Shown here: piece by piece, positions 26,060 through 37,909 of the stretch
Position numbering within the stretch: the stretch's first letter is position 1
How the letters are laid out: every line of letters starts with the position of its first letter
Assembly (NCBI RefSeq): GCF_024746815.1
Contig: NZ_CP080525.1
Location: 4,086,501-4,150,500 of the forward strand
Length of the DNA: 64,000 nucleotides
Direction of reading: 5' to 3'
From: Mesorhizobium sp. AR07
Lineage (GTDB): Bacteria; Pseudomonadota; Alphaproteobacteria; Rhizobiales; Rhizobiaceae
The notes under the pieces: generated by a model
What the model was told of the DNA's origin: nothing
What the model saw: the letters and a program-made list of their open reading frames with translations, nothing else
Databases searched by the model: none
Program-made: the position numbers and the translations under genes

Positions 26060-27052
26060 CTACCTCTCCCTGCGGCTGATCAGGACGCGTGCCGCCAGCA
26101 CGATGATCAGGATGGCGCCGTTGGCGGCGACCTGCCAGTCGGGCGGAATGTGCATGAAGGTGAGCAGCGGCGAGGCGGCCAGCGCCAGCGTCAGCGCGCC
26201 GATCACAGCACCAATCGGCGACACCCGGCCACCGACGAATTCGCCGCCGCCGAGGATGACGCCGGCAATCGCCAGCAGCGTATAGCCATTGCCGATATTG
26301 GCGTCGGCCGAAGTGGTGATGCCGATCAGCGCCATACCGGACAGCACGCCGAACAGGCCGGCCAGCGAAAACAGCACGATCTTGGTCTTGAGCAGCGACC
26401 AGCCGGCGCGGCCGAGCGCCGCCGGATTGCCGCCGGAGCCACGCAGGATCACGCCATAGGAGGTGCGCATCAGCCCGAAATGAACGACCAGCCCGATCAG
26501 CAGCGCGGCGATGATCGGGAACGGCACGAAAGGCGGCTTGAACGCCATGGTCGCCAGCAGCCAGTCCGGCGCCTTGCCGCCCGGTTTGGGCAGGACGAGA
26601 ATGGCCAACCCCTGCCAGACGAAGCTCATGCCCAGCGTCACCACGATCGAGGGCAGGTTGCGCAGATGGATCAGCGCGCCGAGCAGCGCGTAGACGCCGA
26701 CCGACCCGAGCAGGATGGCGACGCCGATGAGCGGCGCGTCCTTCAGCCAGGTCGCCGTGACGCAGCCGACGAAGCCGACAAAGGTGCCGATCGACAGGTC
26801 GAGCTCGTTGCCTGATATGACGAACATCTGCGCGATCGTCGCCAGCGCGATCGGGATCGCCAGGTTCAGCATCAGGCTGAAGCCGAAATAGCTGATGGCG
26901 CGCGGGTTGAGCCAGGCGATGGCGATCAGCACCAGCGCCAGCGACAGCGCCGGCAGCAGCCCGCGCAGCAGGCGGGCAGGCGCCAGCGCGCCACGCTCGG
27001 CGGAGCTCCTGGCAGCGGGGTTGAGGCTGGCGGCCGTCATCTCAGGCCGCAT
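26060..27052 (-). CDS. sugar ABC transporter permease (RbsC-like), second
   Basis: A 330-residue permease related to its neighbour. Features are the MFVISGNELDLSIGTFVGF segment, GLMRTSYGVILRGSGGN, and GGGEFVGGRVSPIGA near the end. It has an unusually long cytoplasmic N-terminus of about 30 residues. Its 5' end overlaps the ATPase gene by 11 bp. Two different RbsC-type permeases imply a heterodimeric channel. Confidence 0.9.
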   Translation of the reverse strand: MRPEMTAASLNPAARSSAERGALAPARLLRGLLPALSLALVLIAIAWLNPRAISYFGFSLMLNLAIPIALATIAQMFVISGNELDLSIGTFVGFVGCVTATWLKDAPLIGVAILLGSVGVYALLGALIHLRNLPSIVVTLGMSFVWQGLAILVLPKPGGKAPDWLLATMAFKPPFVPFPIIAALLIGLVVHFGLMRTSYGVILRGSGGNPAALGRAGWSLLKTKIVLFSLAGLFGVLSGMALIGITTSADANIGNGYTLLAIAGVILGGGEFVGGRVSPIGAVIGALTLALAASPLLTFMHIPPDWQVAANGAILIIVLAARVLISRRER

Positions 27053-28511
27053 CGCCGAACGAGGACTGGATGATCTTCTCTTCGGTCAGTTCGTCGCGGT
27101 GCAGATTGGCGACGATGCGGCCGTTCTTGAAGACATAGATGTGGTCGCAATTGTCGAGCTCTTCGGTTTCCGTCGTGTACCAGAGGAAGGTGCGGCCGCG
27201 GCTGGCCTCTTCGCGCACGAGTTCGTAGACCTCTAGCTTGGTGCCGATATCGACGCCGCGCATCGGATCGTCCATCAGCACGATCCCGGCGTCCGAGCCG
27301 AGCGCCCGGGCAAACAGCGCCTTCTGCTGGTTGCCGCCCGACAGCGAGAAGATGTTGTTGTTCATGTCCGGCGTGCGGATGCCGATCTTCTTTTGCCAAA
27401 ACTGGGCAAGCTCGGCCTCGCGCTGCGGCGAGATCAAAAGCCCGTTGCGCAGGCGTGCCAGCGAGCGGATGCCGATGTTCTGCGCAATCGACCATTGCGG
27501 AAAAATGCCATCCGACTGACGATCGCCGGCCACCAGCGCCACCGGCGCGGTCACCTCGATACTGGCCCGGGCGCGCGATGCCGCGCTAAAGATCGCCAGC
27601 AGCAGGTCGGTCTGGCCGTGGCCCGCCAGCCCGGCAAGGCCGATGACCTCGCCGGCGCAGGCGACAAGGTCGGTGCCGTCCTTCTGCCCGGCAGGCCGCG
27701 CCCGCACCCGCAGCGGACTGGCGCCGGGCTTGGCGGCGGCGGCTTGCGCCGTGATCTTCTGGCGGGCTTCCGCCCCGCCCATCGCCGTCACCAGCCGGTC
27801 GCGGTCGAAGGCGCTTGCCGCGTCAGCGACAACCATCTTGCCGTCGCGCATCACCACGATGCGGTCGGCGTTGCGCAGCACTTCGCCCAGCACATGTGAG
27901 ATCAGGATGCAGCTTTTGCCGCCGGCGACGAAACGGCGCACGAAGGCCAGCAGCTGGCCGGCCGTATGCGCGTCCAGCGACGATGTCGGCTCGTCGAGGA
28001 TGACGAGGTCGAGCCTATCCTGGGTGACGGTGAAGGCGCGTGCCACCTCGACCATCTGGCGCCGGCCGATCGACAGATCGCCGACGATGTCGGCCGCGGA
28101 GATGCTGTGGCCGGGAAAAATCTCGTCGAGCTTGGCGGCGATCAGATCCGCCGCCTTGCGCCGCCAGCCGAGCCCGCGCAGCGACGCGTGGTTGATGCGC
28201 GTGTTCTCGGCGACGCTGAGATTGGGGCACAACGACAGTTCCTGGAAGACGCAGCGTATGCCGAGCTGCTGCGCCCGCGACACCGAGTGCTTGTCCTCGA
28301 TGCCGCCATGCACGACGATCTGGCCGCTGTCGGGCAACAGCGTGCCCGCCACCATATGCATCAGCGTCGACTTGCCGGCACCATTGTGGCCGACAAGGCC
28401 GACGCATTCGCCGGGGCCGACATGAAAATCCACCCCGCCCAGAGCGCGAACGGCGCCGAAATGCTTTTCGGCGCCGTTCAGTCTGATGATGTCAGCGTTC
28501 CCTTCAGGCAT
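27042..28511 (-). CDS. sugar ABC transporter ATP-binding protein (RbsA-like, two ATPase domains)
   Basis: A 489-residue protein with two fused nucleotide-binding domains. The first is complete: Walker A GHNGAGKST, the signature LSIGRRQM, Walker B LVILDEPTSSLD. The second has a degenerate Walker A (GLAGHGQTD), the signature LSGGNQQK and an aspartate-for-glutamate change in its Walker B (LMDDPMRGVD), so only the first is likely to hydrolyse ATP efficiently (family knowledge). ATG at 28511 (MPEGNADI) is chosen; the frame continues upstream but not as protein. It lies 49 bp after the binding-protein gene. Confidence 0.9.
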   Translation of the reverse strand: MPEGNADIIRLNGAEKHFGAVRALGGVDFHVGPGECVGLVGHNGAGKSTLMHMVAGTLLPDSGQIVVHGGIEDKHSVSRAQQLGIRCVFQELSLCPNLSVAENTRINHASLRGLGWRRKAADLIAAKLDEIFPGHSISAADIVGDLSIGRRQMVEVARAFTVTQDRLDLVILDEPTSSLDAHTAGQLLAFVRRFVAGGKSCILISHVLGEVLRNADRIVVMRDGKMVVADAASAFDRDRLVTAMGGAEARQKITAQAAAAKPGASPLRVRARPAGQKDGTDLVACAGEVIGLAGLAGHGQTDLLLAIFSAASRARASIEVTAPVALVAGDRQSDGIFPQWSIAQNIGIRSLARLRNGLLISPQREAELAQFWQKKIGIRTPDMNNNIFSLSGGNQQKALFARALGSDAGIVLMDDPMRGVDIGTKLEVYELVREEASRGRTFLWYTTETEELDNCDHIYVFKNGRIVANLHRDELTEEKIIQSSFGDAA

Positions 28512-28560
28512 GCTCAACGATATCCGCTCGGCGATACGGACGGCAACGCTTCTTCGACAC

Positions 28561-29574
28561 TCACTTGATGTTGGCTTTGATGGCCGCGATCGCATCTTCC
28601 TGCGTGTATTCGTGGCTGGCGACGCCGCCCTTGACGATCTTCGGCAGCTCGGTTTCGAAATCGTCCTGCGTGAAGGCCAGGTACGGCACCAGCAGATCGT
28701 GCGGAATATCCTTGCGGCCGTCGAGCACCTGCTGCGCCACCCAGAAGGCGAGCGACGACACGCCCGGCGCGATCGACGCCGACCAGGTCTTGTAGCCGTC
28801 CTTGTCCTTCTGTTCCTTCCACCATTGCAACTCGTCCTGCCGATTGCCCATGATGATGGTCGGACGCGGCTTGCCGGCGGCGGCGAAGGCCTGCGCCGCG
28901 CCGTAGCCGTCACCGCCCTGGTCGACGATGCCGACGATGTCGGGCAGCGACGGCAGGATGGTCGCGACCGCCTTCTGCGCCGTCGTCTGGTCCCAGTCGC
29001 CGGTCACCGAGCCGACGATCTTGAACTCGGGATGGGCGGCCACACCTTCGAGGATGCCGGCATGGATGGCATCGTCGATCGAGGTGCCGGCAAGGCCACG
29101 GATCTCCAGCAGATTGCCGCCCTTGGGCTGGAACTTGGCCATCTGCTCGACTTCCTGCTTGCCCATGTCCTTGAAGTCGACGACGACGCGATAGGCGCAA
29201 GGTTCGGTGACGGTGCCGTCGAAGGAGACGACCGTGATGCCGGCGTCGCAGGCCTGCTTGATGGCGCCGTTGAGCGCGTCCGGCGAGGCGGCGTTGATGA
29301 CGATGGCGTCATAGCCCTGCAGGATCAGGTTCTGCACCTGCGCGGCCTGTGTCGGCACCTCCTTGTCGGCGGTGGTGAAGATATCGGCCGCGCCGACGAC
29401 CTTGTCGGCGACCGCCTTCCTGGTGACGATGCCATAGCTGTCGAGCATCGCCTGCCGCCACGAATTGCCGGCATAGTTGTTGGAAAAGGCGATCTTCTTG
29501 CCACTGGTGTCAGCGAGTGCGGTGCCCGAGGCGAGCATCGCCGCCAAAGCGCCCAAGACAAACAATTTCTTCAT
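28561..29574 (-). CDS. sugar ABC transporter substrate-binding protein
   Basis: A 337-residue periplasmic protein with a Sec signal peptide (MKKLFVLGALAAMLASGTALA, cleavage near 21). The mature fold is of the ribose-binding class: KIAFSNNYAGNSWRQAM and LILQGYDAIVINAASPDAL are typical of periplasmic sugar-binding proteins. ATG at 29574 follows GGGAGGATT. It heads the transporter part of the operon, downstream of the SMP-30 gene and a 20-bp direct repeat. The sugar cannot be named. The lactonase upstream suggests an aldose or a sugar acid (inference). Confidence 0.9.
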   Translation of the reverse strand: MKKLFVLGALAAMLASGTALADTSGKKIAFSNNYAGNSWRQAMLDSYGIVTRKAVADKVVGAADIFTTADKEVPTQAAQVQNLILQGYDAIVINAASPDALNGAIKQACDAGITVVSFDGTVTEPCAYRVVVDFKDMGKQEVEQMAKFQPKGGNLLEIRGLAGTSIDDAIHAGILEGVAAHPEFKIVGSVTGDWDQTTAQKAVATILPSLPDIVGIVDQGGDGYGAAQAFAAAGKPRPTIIMGNRQDELQWWKEQKDKDGYKTWSASIAPGVSSLAFWVAQQVLDGRKDIPHDLLVPYLAFTQDDFETELPKIVKGGVASHEYTQEDAIAAIKANIK

Positions 29575-29630
29575 GTCGTAATCCTCCCAGATGTTGACTG
29601 CTGCAGTTTTCGCCGGTTTTGACCCCAGCC

Positions 29631-29670
29631 TCATTCCCACTCTGAATTCCTCACTCCCATTCTGATTTGA
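29631..29670. promoter_or_regulatory. two tandem 20-bp direct repeats between SMP-30 and binding-protein genes
   Basis: Units 29631-29650 (TCATTCCCACTCTGAATTCC) and 29651-29670 (TCACTCCCATTCTGATTTGA) match at 15 of 20 positions. They fall in the 114-bp gap between the lactonase and the binding-protein genes. A period of 20 bp, about two helical turns, suits a regulator that binds on one face. Binding by any named protein is not established. Confidence 0.45.
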
Positions 29671-29688
29671 GCACGGATGGTCCCGCTC

Positions 29689-30579
29689 TCAAAACAGTCT
29701 CAATCCCGGCACACGCACCCGGAGCCGGTACAGCGACGTCGACGCGGCGATGTAGAGGCTGCTGAGATCGTCGTCGCCGAACGTAAAATTCGCGCAGCCT
29801 TCCGGCGTCCGGATGACACCCAGAATGGACCCTGAAGCGTCGAAGACATGGATGCCGCCGGGACCGGTGCAGTAGACATTGCCGCGGCTGTCGATCTTCA
29901 TGCCGTCTGGCGCTCCCGGCTCCTCGCCCTCGGTCACCGCCCACACCGCGCCGCCGTTGAGGTCACCGTTGGCCTCGACGCCGAACACCCTGATGTGTCC
30001 TCGCTCGGTATCGTTGATGAACAGCCGCGACTCGTCCAGCGAGAAGCAAAGCCCATTCGGCTGGGCGAAATCGTCGGCCAGCAATGTCAGCCGGGCGCCT
30101 TCGCCATCGATGCGGTAGACGCCCTGGAACGGCAGCTCCTGGCGACGTGGCACGCCATAGAACTCCACCCTGCCATAGGCCGGATCGGTGAAGTAGATCG
30201 ATCCGCCAGTGGCAACGACGATGTCGTTCGGGCTGTTGAGCTGCTTGTCCTTGTGGTGCGTGGCAAGCACCGTCACGCTGCCGTTGGGCTCGGTGCGGGT
30301 CACCCGGCTCGTCGCGTGCTCGCAGGTGACCAGCCGTCCCTGACGATCCAGCGTGTTGCCATTGGCCTTGTGACTGGGCTCGCGGAACAGTTCGATCTCG
30401 CCCGCGGCACTGCGGCGGTACATGCGGCTTTCCGGAATGTCGGAGAAGACCAGCCATTTCTCGTAGGGATGCCACACCGGCCCTTCGAGGAAGCCGAAAC
30501 CGCTCGCCAGCGTTTCGATCGTCGCATCGCCGACGACGTCGTCGAAGCCGGACTGGCGGGCGCGCGCCGACACCGACAT
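29689..30579 (-). CDS. SMP-30/gluconolactonase-family lactonase
   Basis: A 296-residue six-bladed beta-propeller enzyme that hydrolyses a sugar lactone. Signatures are EGPVWHPYEKWLVFSDI with its metal-binding glutamate, NSPNDIVVATGGSIYFTDP in the middle, and the late aspartate region GAPDGMKIDSRGNVYCTGPGG. ATG at 30579 follows GGGAG. It is first in the sugar-transport operon, so it probably opens the lactone made when the imported sugar is oxidised. No dehydrogenase for that step is nearby. Confidence 0.85.
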   Translation of the reverse strand: MSVSARARQSGFDDVVGDATIETLASGFGFLEGPVWHPYEKWLVFSDIPESRMYRRSAAGEIELFREPSHKANGNTLDRQGRLVTCEHATSRVTRTEPNGSVTVLATHHKDKQLNSPNDIVVATGGSIYFTDPAYGRVEFYGVPRRQELPFQGVYRIDGEGARLTLLADDFAQPNGLCFSLDESRLFINDTERGHIRVFGVEANGDLNGGAVWAVTEGEEPGAPDGMKIDSRGNVYCTGPGGIHVFDASGSILGVIRTPEGCANFTFGDDDLSSLYIAASTSLYRLRVRVPGLRLF

Positions 30580-30753
30580 CACTGGCTCCCGGCGGCGCGA
30601 ACAGCCGTGCGAATCCGCACGGTGACGAATGGCATGAGCGCTTCCCCGATATTCTTTTTATGGGGTCGAGCGTAGTTGCGGTGCCGACGTTGCGATACGG
30701 GTCAAAGCGCACCGCCGACTGTGCATTTGCACAGTCGCGTGGGCTGGGATCAA

Positions 30754-30840
30754 TGCATGTCGCCCAAAAGTGTGCAGCGGTTTTGGGACAACGACATGCA
30801 CAAAAAGCAAGACCTGAAGCGCGTCGACTGGACGCGCTTC
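30754..30840. repeat. two-hairpin dispersed element, copy 1
   Basis: Hairpin 1 has arms TGCATGTCG and CGACATGCA with inner CCAAAA/TTTTGGG (30755-30810). Hairpin 2 has arms GAAGCGCGTC and GACGCGCTTC (about 30817-30840). Related copies lie at 52245-52334 (reversed) and 55733-55836. This one ends at the stop of the response-regulator gene and may serve as its terminator. Confidence 0.7.
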
Positions 30841-31573
30841 AGTGCTCCGGCGGCGCCTGGGCCAGCCAGGCGTCGAGCCGGTCCTGCTCGCGGCGCAGCG
30901 CATCGATGTTGATCAGGCCCCGCGCCATGGCCAGATAGATCGCCCGCGTCCGCGAGTTGAACACCGAGGCATCGCTGGCGCCATCCTCCGCCGGCACGAT
31001 GCCGAGCTTGTCGTAGACATGCTTGATGCGGCTTTGCGCGCCACGGATCGACAGGCCGCGGCGTGCCGCGATGGCCCGGTCGGTCAGGCCGAGCGCGATG
31101 TCGATCAGGCTTTCATACTCGCCATCGGTGATGCCCTCGAACTTGTCCTGGACGCGGTGCTGGATGCCGCGTATCTCGCGGTCGATGATGCAGTGGCCCT
31201 CGCGGAAAACGCCGCGCAGGGCCGAGCGCATGCCTTCCTCCGTCGCCGATTTGAGCACATAGCCATAGACCGAACCTGGCGGCACGATACGCGCCACGCC
31301 GCGCACATAGGCCTCGTCGGCGAAATTCGACCAGAACAGGATGTGCGTGCCGGCGCGGCGGTTCCAGATCGCCCTGGCAACCTCGATCCCCGTTGCCTTA
31401 GGCATTTGCAGGTCGAGCACGACATGCGGCGGCTCGCGCTCGGCCGCCAGGTTGATGGCGTCCTCGCCGTCGCTCGCCTCGATCACCTCGACGTCGCCGG
31501 GCCACAATTGCTCGACGGTACGCCGCGCGAATGTGCGATGCAGCCCGTCATTTTCGGCGATCATCACAAGCAT
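30839..31573 (-). CDS. NarL/LuxR-type response regulator
   Basis: A 244-residue two-component regulator. The receiver domain (about 1-120) has the phosphoacceptor aspartate at about 54 in VVLDLQMPK and an acidic pair near 8. The LuxR-like helix-turn-helix (about 175-225, LTDRAIAARRGLSIRGAQSRIKHVYDKL) binds DNA. ATG at 31573 shares one base with the stop of the histidine kinase gene (TGATG), so kinase and regulator are made together. Confidence 0.88.
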   Translation of the reverse strand: MLVMIAENDGLHRTFARRTVEQLWPGDVEVIEASDGEDAINLAAEREPPHVVLDLQMPKATGIEVARAIWNRRAGTHILFWSNFADEAYVRGVARIVPPGSVYGYVLKSATEEGMRSALRGVFREGHCIIDREIRGIQHRVQDKFEGITDGEYESLIDIALGLTDRAIAARRGLSIRGAQSRIKHVYDKLGIVPAEDGASDASVFNSRTRAIYLAMARGLINIDALRREQDRLDAWLAQAPPEH

Positions 31574-32859
31574 CACATGGCCTCCGATACGGCCAACTGG
31601 CCTGGCAGCGTTGCAGCCGCCGCAACAGCCGATTCCCGAGCCGGTTGGCGGTCGATCTCGACGACGACACGGGTGCCGCCGCTCCTGCGGCCGGCTTGCC
31701 CGATGCGCAACCGCGCGCCGATAAGGGCTGCCCGCGTGTGCATATGGCCAATGCCGCCGTGCGCCGCCGGATCGACAGTGCCGCAGCCATGGCCGTCATC
31801 GGTGACAACAACCCGCAGCACGCTCGCGGTCGACGCCAGCAGCACATCGATGCGGCGCGGCGCGGCGTGGCGAACCGCATTGTTGATCGCTTCCTGGACG
31901 ATCCGGTAGAGCGCGGTGCGGACAGGCTCCGGCAGGCTGTCGGCGCCGCCGTCGCTGGTGTCGGCGATGCGCACGGCGATCGGCGGTTTGGCTCTGGCGA
32001 CGCTGCGGTTGAGATGCGCCTCGACCGCGTCACGCAGGCCGAACAGTTCGAGCACGCTCGGCCGCATGTCGTCGACGATGTGGCGCAGTTCCGTCAGGCA
32101 GCCGGCGACCTCCTGCTCGAGGTCGGCAAGCTGCGCCGCACGCGCCACGCCCTGGCCGCGCAAGGCCGAAAGCTGGCGCGCGATGCGGGCGAGGTCGGCA
32201 AGCGTCTGGTCGTGCAAATCCATGGCCATGCGCCGGCGTTCGCGCTCCATGCCTTCGGTCAGTTGCGAGGCGCCGACGCGCAGCAGTTCGACGCGGTTGC
32301 GCGCCTCGCTCTCGGCAAGCATGGCCCGGCGCGCCTCCTCGGTCTGGATCAGCGCGAAGATATAGGGGGCGATCAGATCGGCGCATTGCTGGGCAACCGC
32401 GACATCGTCAAGCGTGTAGCAACCGACCTCGTGCCGGCTGATGTTCAGCGCCCCGATGATGCCGCCGCGTGCCCTGAGCGGCACGACGATGCGGCTGCGC
32501 AGCTTGGCGGCGAAGATCGGCCCGTCGATGGCCGTGGCGAAGTGGAAGCGCTGGTCGCGCAATGCGTCGTCGGCAAGCAGATAGGGCACCTCGCCCCAGA
32601 GCACCGAGCGGATCGGGCTGACTTCGGTTGGCAGCGGATGCTGGGCGAGCTCGCTCCAGCTGGTGTGGAAGCCGGCTTCATAACAGGCGTGCCTGCGCCC
32701 GTCATGCGACAGCACCGCCAGATCCATGTGATCGTGCGGGATCAGCGTGCCGATCTCGATGGCTGTCGCGCGGAACGCCGTGCCGGGATCGATATGGCCG
32801 GCAAGCGCCCGCGAGATCGCCAGCAACCGGTCGATCAGGACCAGGGACACCTCCGGCAT
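31573..32859 (-). CDS. GAF-domain sensor histidine kinase (NarL-partner type)
   Basis: A 428-residue cytoplasmic kinase. A GAF domain (about 15-180) comes first, then a HisKA_3 dimerisation domain with the phosphoacceptor histidine in MAMDLHDQTLADLAR near 217. The ATPase domain has RIVQEAINNAVRHA and VTDDGHGCG. No membrane segment is evident, so the signal is cytoplasmic. ATG at 32859 (MPEVSL) is likely; another in-frame ATG about 70 bp upstream is less protein-like. The pair is divergent from the glucan/glucose operon at 33013 and may control it. Confidence 0.82.
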   Translation of the reverse strand: MPEVSLVLIDRLLAISRALAGHIDPGTAFRATAIEIGTLIPHDHMDLAVLSHDGRRHACYEAGFHTSWSELAQHPLPTEVSPIRSVLWGEVPYLLADDALRDQRFHFATAIDGPIFAAKLRSRIVVPLRARGGIIGALNISRHEVGCYTLDDVAVAQQCADLIAPYIFALIQTEEARRAMLAESEARNRVELLRVGASQLTEGMERERRRMAMDLHDQTLADLARIARQLSALRGQGVARAAQLADLEQEVAGCLTELRHIVDDMRPSVLELFGLRDAVEAHLNRSVARAKPPIAVRIADTSDGGADSLPEPVRTALYRIVQEAINNAVRHAAPRRIDVLLASTASVLRVVVTDDGHGCGTVDPAAHGGIGHMHTRAALIGARLRIGQAGRRSGGTRVVVEIDRQPARESAVAAAATLPGQLAVSEAM

Positions 32860-33012
32860 GGCTTTCGCGATCCTCCCGTGCCGGGAATAGTGGACGCTGC
32901 GCGGCGCCGCTGTCAACGACGGCTCCATTGGCGGCGGCGATCAACTTGCGGTGCAGTGATTGAAAAGGGTTCGCGTCCTGGTCTAGGGAAGGGGCCAGGA
33001 GAACGCAACAGA

Positions 33013-35430
<2,418 letters not shown>

Positions 35431-35479
35431 ATCCTTCCTCGACAAACCCAGCAAATCTCCAGGAAACAGGGACGAAGCC

Positions 35480-36496
35480 ATGCAGATCGGAATGATGGGA
35501 CTGGGCCGGATGGGCGCCAACATGGTCCGGCGCCTGATGCGCGATGGCCACCAATGCGTCGTCTACGACATCAACCCCGCCAGCGTCGCCGCTTTGGTGA
35601 CCGACGGCGCCTTGGGGGCGGCATCCCTTGCGGAATTCGTCGGCAAGCTGGCCAAGCCGCGCTGTGTGTGGCTGATGCTGCCAGCGGCGATCACCGGCAA
35701 GATCGTCGACCAGGTGGCGGCCATGATGGAACCCGGCGACATCATCATCGACGGCGGCAATTCCTACTACCATGACGACGTCGACCGGGCGGCCAAGCTC
35801 AGGGACAAGGGCATCAGTTATGTCGATGTCGGCACCAGCGGCGGCGTCTGGGGCCTCGACCGCGGTTACTGCCTGATGATCGGCGGACCCGACGAGGCGG
35901 TCCAGCATCTCGATTCGATCTTCGCCACGCTGGCGCCCGGCGCCGATGCCGGCGCACCTGCGCCCGACAAGGCGGCCGGCACGGCGCCCTTCGGCTATCT
36001 GCATTGCGGTCCGAGTGGTGCCGGCCATTTCGTCAAGATGATCCACAACGGCATCGAATACGGCGTCATGGCCGCCTATGCCGAGGGCATGAACATCCTG
36101 AAGGCCGGCAATTCCGGCAAGGTCAAGCGCGCCGCCGACGCCGAGACCAGCCCGCTGCAGAACCCCGAATACTACCAGTTCGACATCGATCTCGCCAATG
36201 TCGCCGAGGTCTGGCGGCATGGCAGCGTCATCGGCTCCTGGCTGCTCGACCTGACCGCCGGCGCGCTCAAATCCGACGCCTCGCTGGCGAATTTCGGCGG
36301 CCGGGTTTCGGATTCCGGCGAAGGACGCTGGACGCTGAAGGCGGCGATCGACACTGGCGTGCCGGCGCCGGTGCTGTCGTCGGCGCTGTTCGACCGCTTC
36401 TCCTCGCAAGGCGAATCCGAATTCGCCGACAAGCTTCTGTCCGCCATGCGTTATGCCTTTGGCGGCCATGTCGAGAAGCCGAAGGACGGCAAGTGA
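35480..36496 (+). CDS. gnd: 6-phosphogluconate dehydrogenase, decarboxylating (short type)
   Basis: Oxidises 6-phosphogluconate to ribulose 5-phosphate with release of CO2, in the oxidative pentose phosphate path. The 338-residue size is that of the short, generally NAD-preferring class (GndA/YqeC). Features are the N-terminal Rossmann loop MGLGRMGANM, the IIDGGNSYYHDD segment, GTSGGVWG, and HCGPSGAGHFVKMIHNGIEYG with its catalytic Lys and Asn. ATG at 35480 follows GGGACGAAG. Cofactor preference is from family knowledge. Confidence 0.92.
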   Translation: MQIGMMGLGRMGANMVRRLMRDGHQCVVYDINPASVAALVTDGALGAASLAEFVGKLAKPRCVWLMLPAAITGKIVDQVAAMMEPGDIIIDGGNSYYHDDVDRAAKLRDKGISYVDVGTSGGVWGLDRGYCLMIGGPDEAVQHLDSIFATLAPGADAGAPAPDKAAGTAPFGYLHCGPSGAGHFVKMIHNGIEYGVMAAYAEGMNILKAGNSGKVKRAADAETSPLQNPEYYQFDIDLANVAEVWRHGSVIGSWLLDLTAGALKSDASLANFGGRVSDSGEGRWTLKAAIDTGVPAPVLSSALFDRFSSQGESEFADKLLSAMRYAFGGHVEKPKDGK

Positions 36497-36518
36497 CGGC
36501 GACAGGGGAGACACGCTC

Positions 36519-37895
36519 ATGAGCCAGGAACGGTCCGATACGCTGGTGCTCTTCGGAGCCACCGGCGACCTCGCCCACAAGAAGATATTTCCGGCCCTTT
36601 ATCAGATGGTCGCCAAGGGCACGCTCACCGAACCGGTGATCGGCGTCGCGTTCGACGCCTGGGACCTCAAGCAATTGCAGGCGCGCGCCCGCGACGGCAT
36701 CGTCAATACGCTCGGCAAGATCGACGAAAAAGTGTTCGCCAAGTTCGCCTCCCTGCTGCGCTACGTCAGCGGCGACTATCGCGATCCGGCGACGTTCGAG
36801 AAACTGAAAAGCGCGCTCGGCACGGCACAGCGGCCGCTGCACTACATGGCGGTGCCGCCGACCATGTTCGAGACCGTCGTCCAGGGATTGGAGCAATCCG
36901 GCACCGCGCACGGCGCGCGGCTGATGGTGGAAAAGCCTTTTGGTCACGATCTGCAATCGGCGCGCTGGCTGAACCGGGTGCTGCACCTGGTGTTCGACGA
37001 ACAGTCGATCTTCCGCATCGACCACTATCTCGGCAAGGAAGCGATCCAGAACCTGCTCTATTTCCGCTTCGCCAATTCCTTCCTGGAGCCGATCTGGAAC
37101 CGCAACTTCGTCGAGAGCGTGCAGATCACCATGGCCGAGGATTTCGGTGTCGAAGGCCGTGGCCGCTTCTATGACGATGTCGGCTGCATCAGGGACGTCA
37201 TCGAGAACCATCTGCTGAACATTCTCCTGCTGCTCGCCATGGAGCCGCCCGTCGGCCGCTCGGCCGACGATTTGATCGACGAGAAGGTGCAGGTGCTGCG
37301 CGCGATCAGGACGCTGACCAAGGACGATGTCGTGCGCGGCCAGTTCAAAGGCTATCTCGCCGAACCGGGCGTGGCGCCGAACTCACCGGTCGAGACCTTC
37401 GCGGCGGCGCGCTTCTTCGTCGACACCTGGCGCTGGCAGGACGTGCCGTTCTTCATCCGCGCCGGCAAGAACATGCCTGTGCATGTCACAGAGGTGGTGG
37501 TGCGGCTGAAGCGGCCGCCGCTCGACGTCTTCGACCCGATCAAGCCCGCCGACCAGAATTACGTCCGCTTCCGCATCGATCCGCAAGTGATGATCGCAAT
37601 CGGCGCCCAGCGCAAGGCGCCGGGCGACGACATGATTGGCGAGCAGGTCGAGTTGACGGCACTCGACGACAGCAAGAGCGATATGCCGCCCTATGAGCGG
37701 CTGATCGGCGATGCCATGAACGGCAACGGCCAGCTGTTCACCCGCCAGGATGCCAGCGAACTGGCATGGCGCATCGTCGGCCCGGTGCTCGGCGACACCA
37801 CGCCGCCGCACCTCTACGAGCCGCTCACATGGGGACCCGCCGATGTCATGGCCGGGTTCGGACCGCCCAATGGCTGGATTGATCCGGTAAAATGA
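36519..37895 (+). CDS. zwf: glucose-6-phosphate 1-dehydrogenase
   Basis: Oxidises glucose 6-phosphate to 6-phosphogluconolactone, the first step of the oxidative pentose phosphate and Entner-Doudoroff paths. At 458 residues it is of normal bacterial length. Signatures are LFGATGDLAHKK at the N-terminus, the active-site FRIDHYLGKEAIQNLL near 175, and RFANSFLEPIWNR. ATG at 36519 follows AGGGGAG. It precedes a glucokinase with a 4-bp or closer junction and follows gnd by 22 bp. Confidence 0.95.
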   Translation: MSQERSDTLVLFGATGDLAHKKIFPALYQMVAKGTLTEPVIGVAFDAWDLKQLQARARDGIVNTLGKIDEKVFAKFASLLRYVSGDYRDPATFEKLKSALGTAQRPLHYMAVPPTMFETVVQGLEQSGTAHGARLMVEKPFGHDLQSARWLNRVLHLVFDEQSIFRIDHYLGKEAIQNLLYFRFANSFLEPIWNRNFVESVQITMAEDFGVEGRGRFYDDVGCIRDVIENHLLNILLLLAMEPPVGRSADDLIDEKVQVLRAIRTLTKDDVVRGQFKGYLAEPGVAPNSPVETFAAARFFVDTWRWQDVPFFIRAGKNMPVHVTEVVVRLKRPPLDVFDPIKPADQNYVRFRIDPQVMIAIGAQRKAPGDDMIGEQVELTALDDSKSDMPPYERLIGDAMNGNGQLFTRQDASELAWRIVGPVLGDTTPPHLYEPLTWGPADVMAGFGPPNGWIDPVK

Positions 37896-37909
37896 ATGGA
37901 GATGACGCG

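Noticed and set aside
31531..33012. The 494-codon 5' extension of the glucoamylase frame
   Set aside because: It runs antisense through the sensor kinase gene and has no similarity to any family. The real start is ATG 33013, where homology begins.
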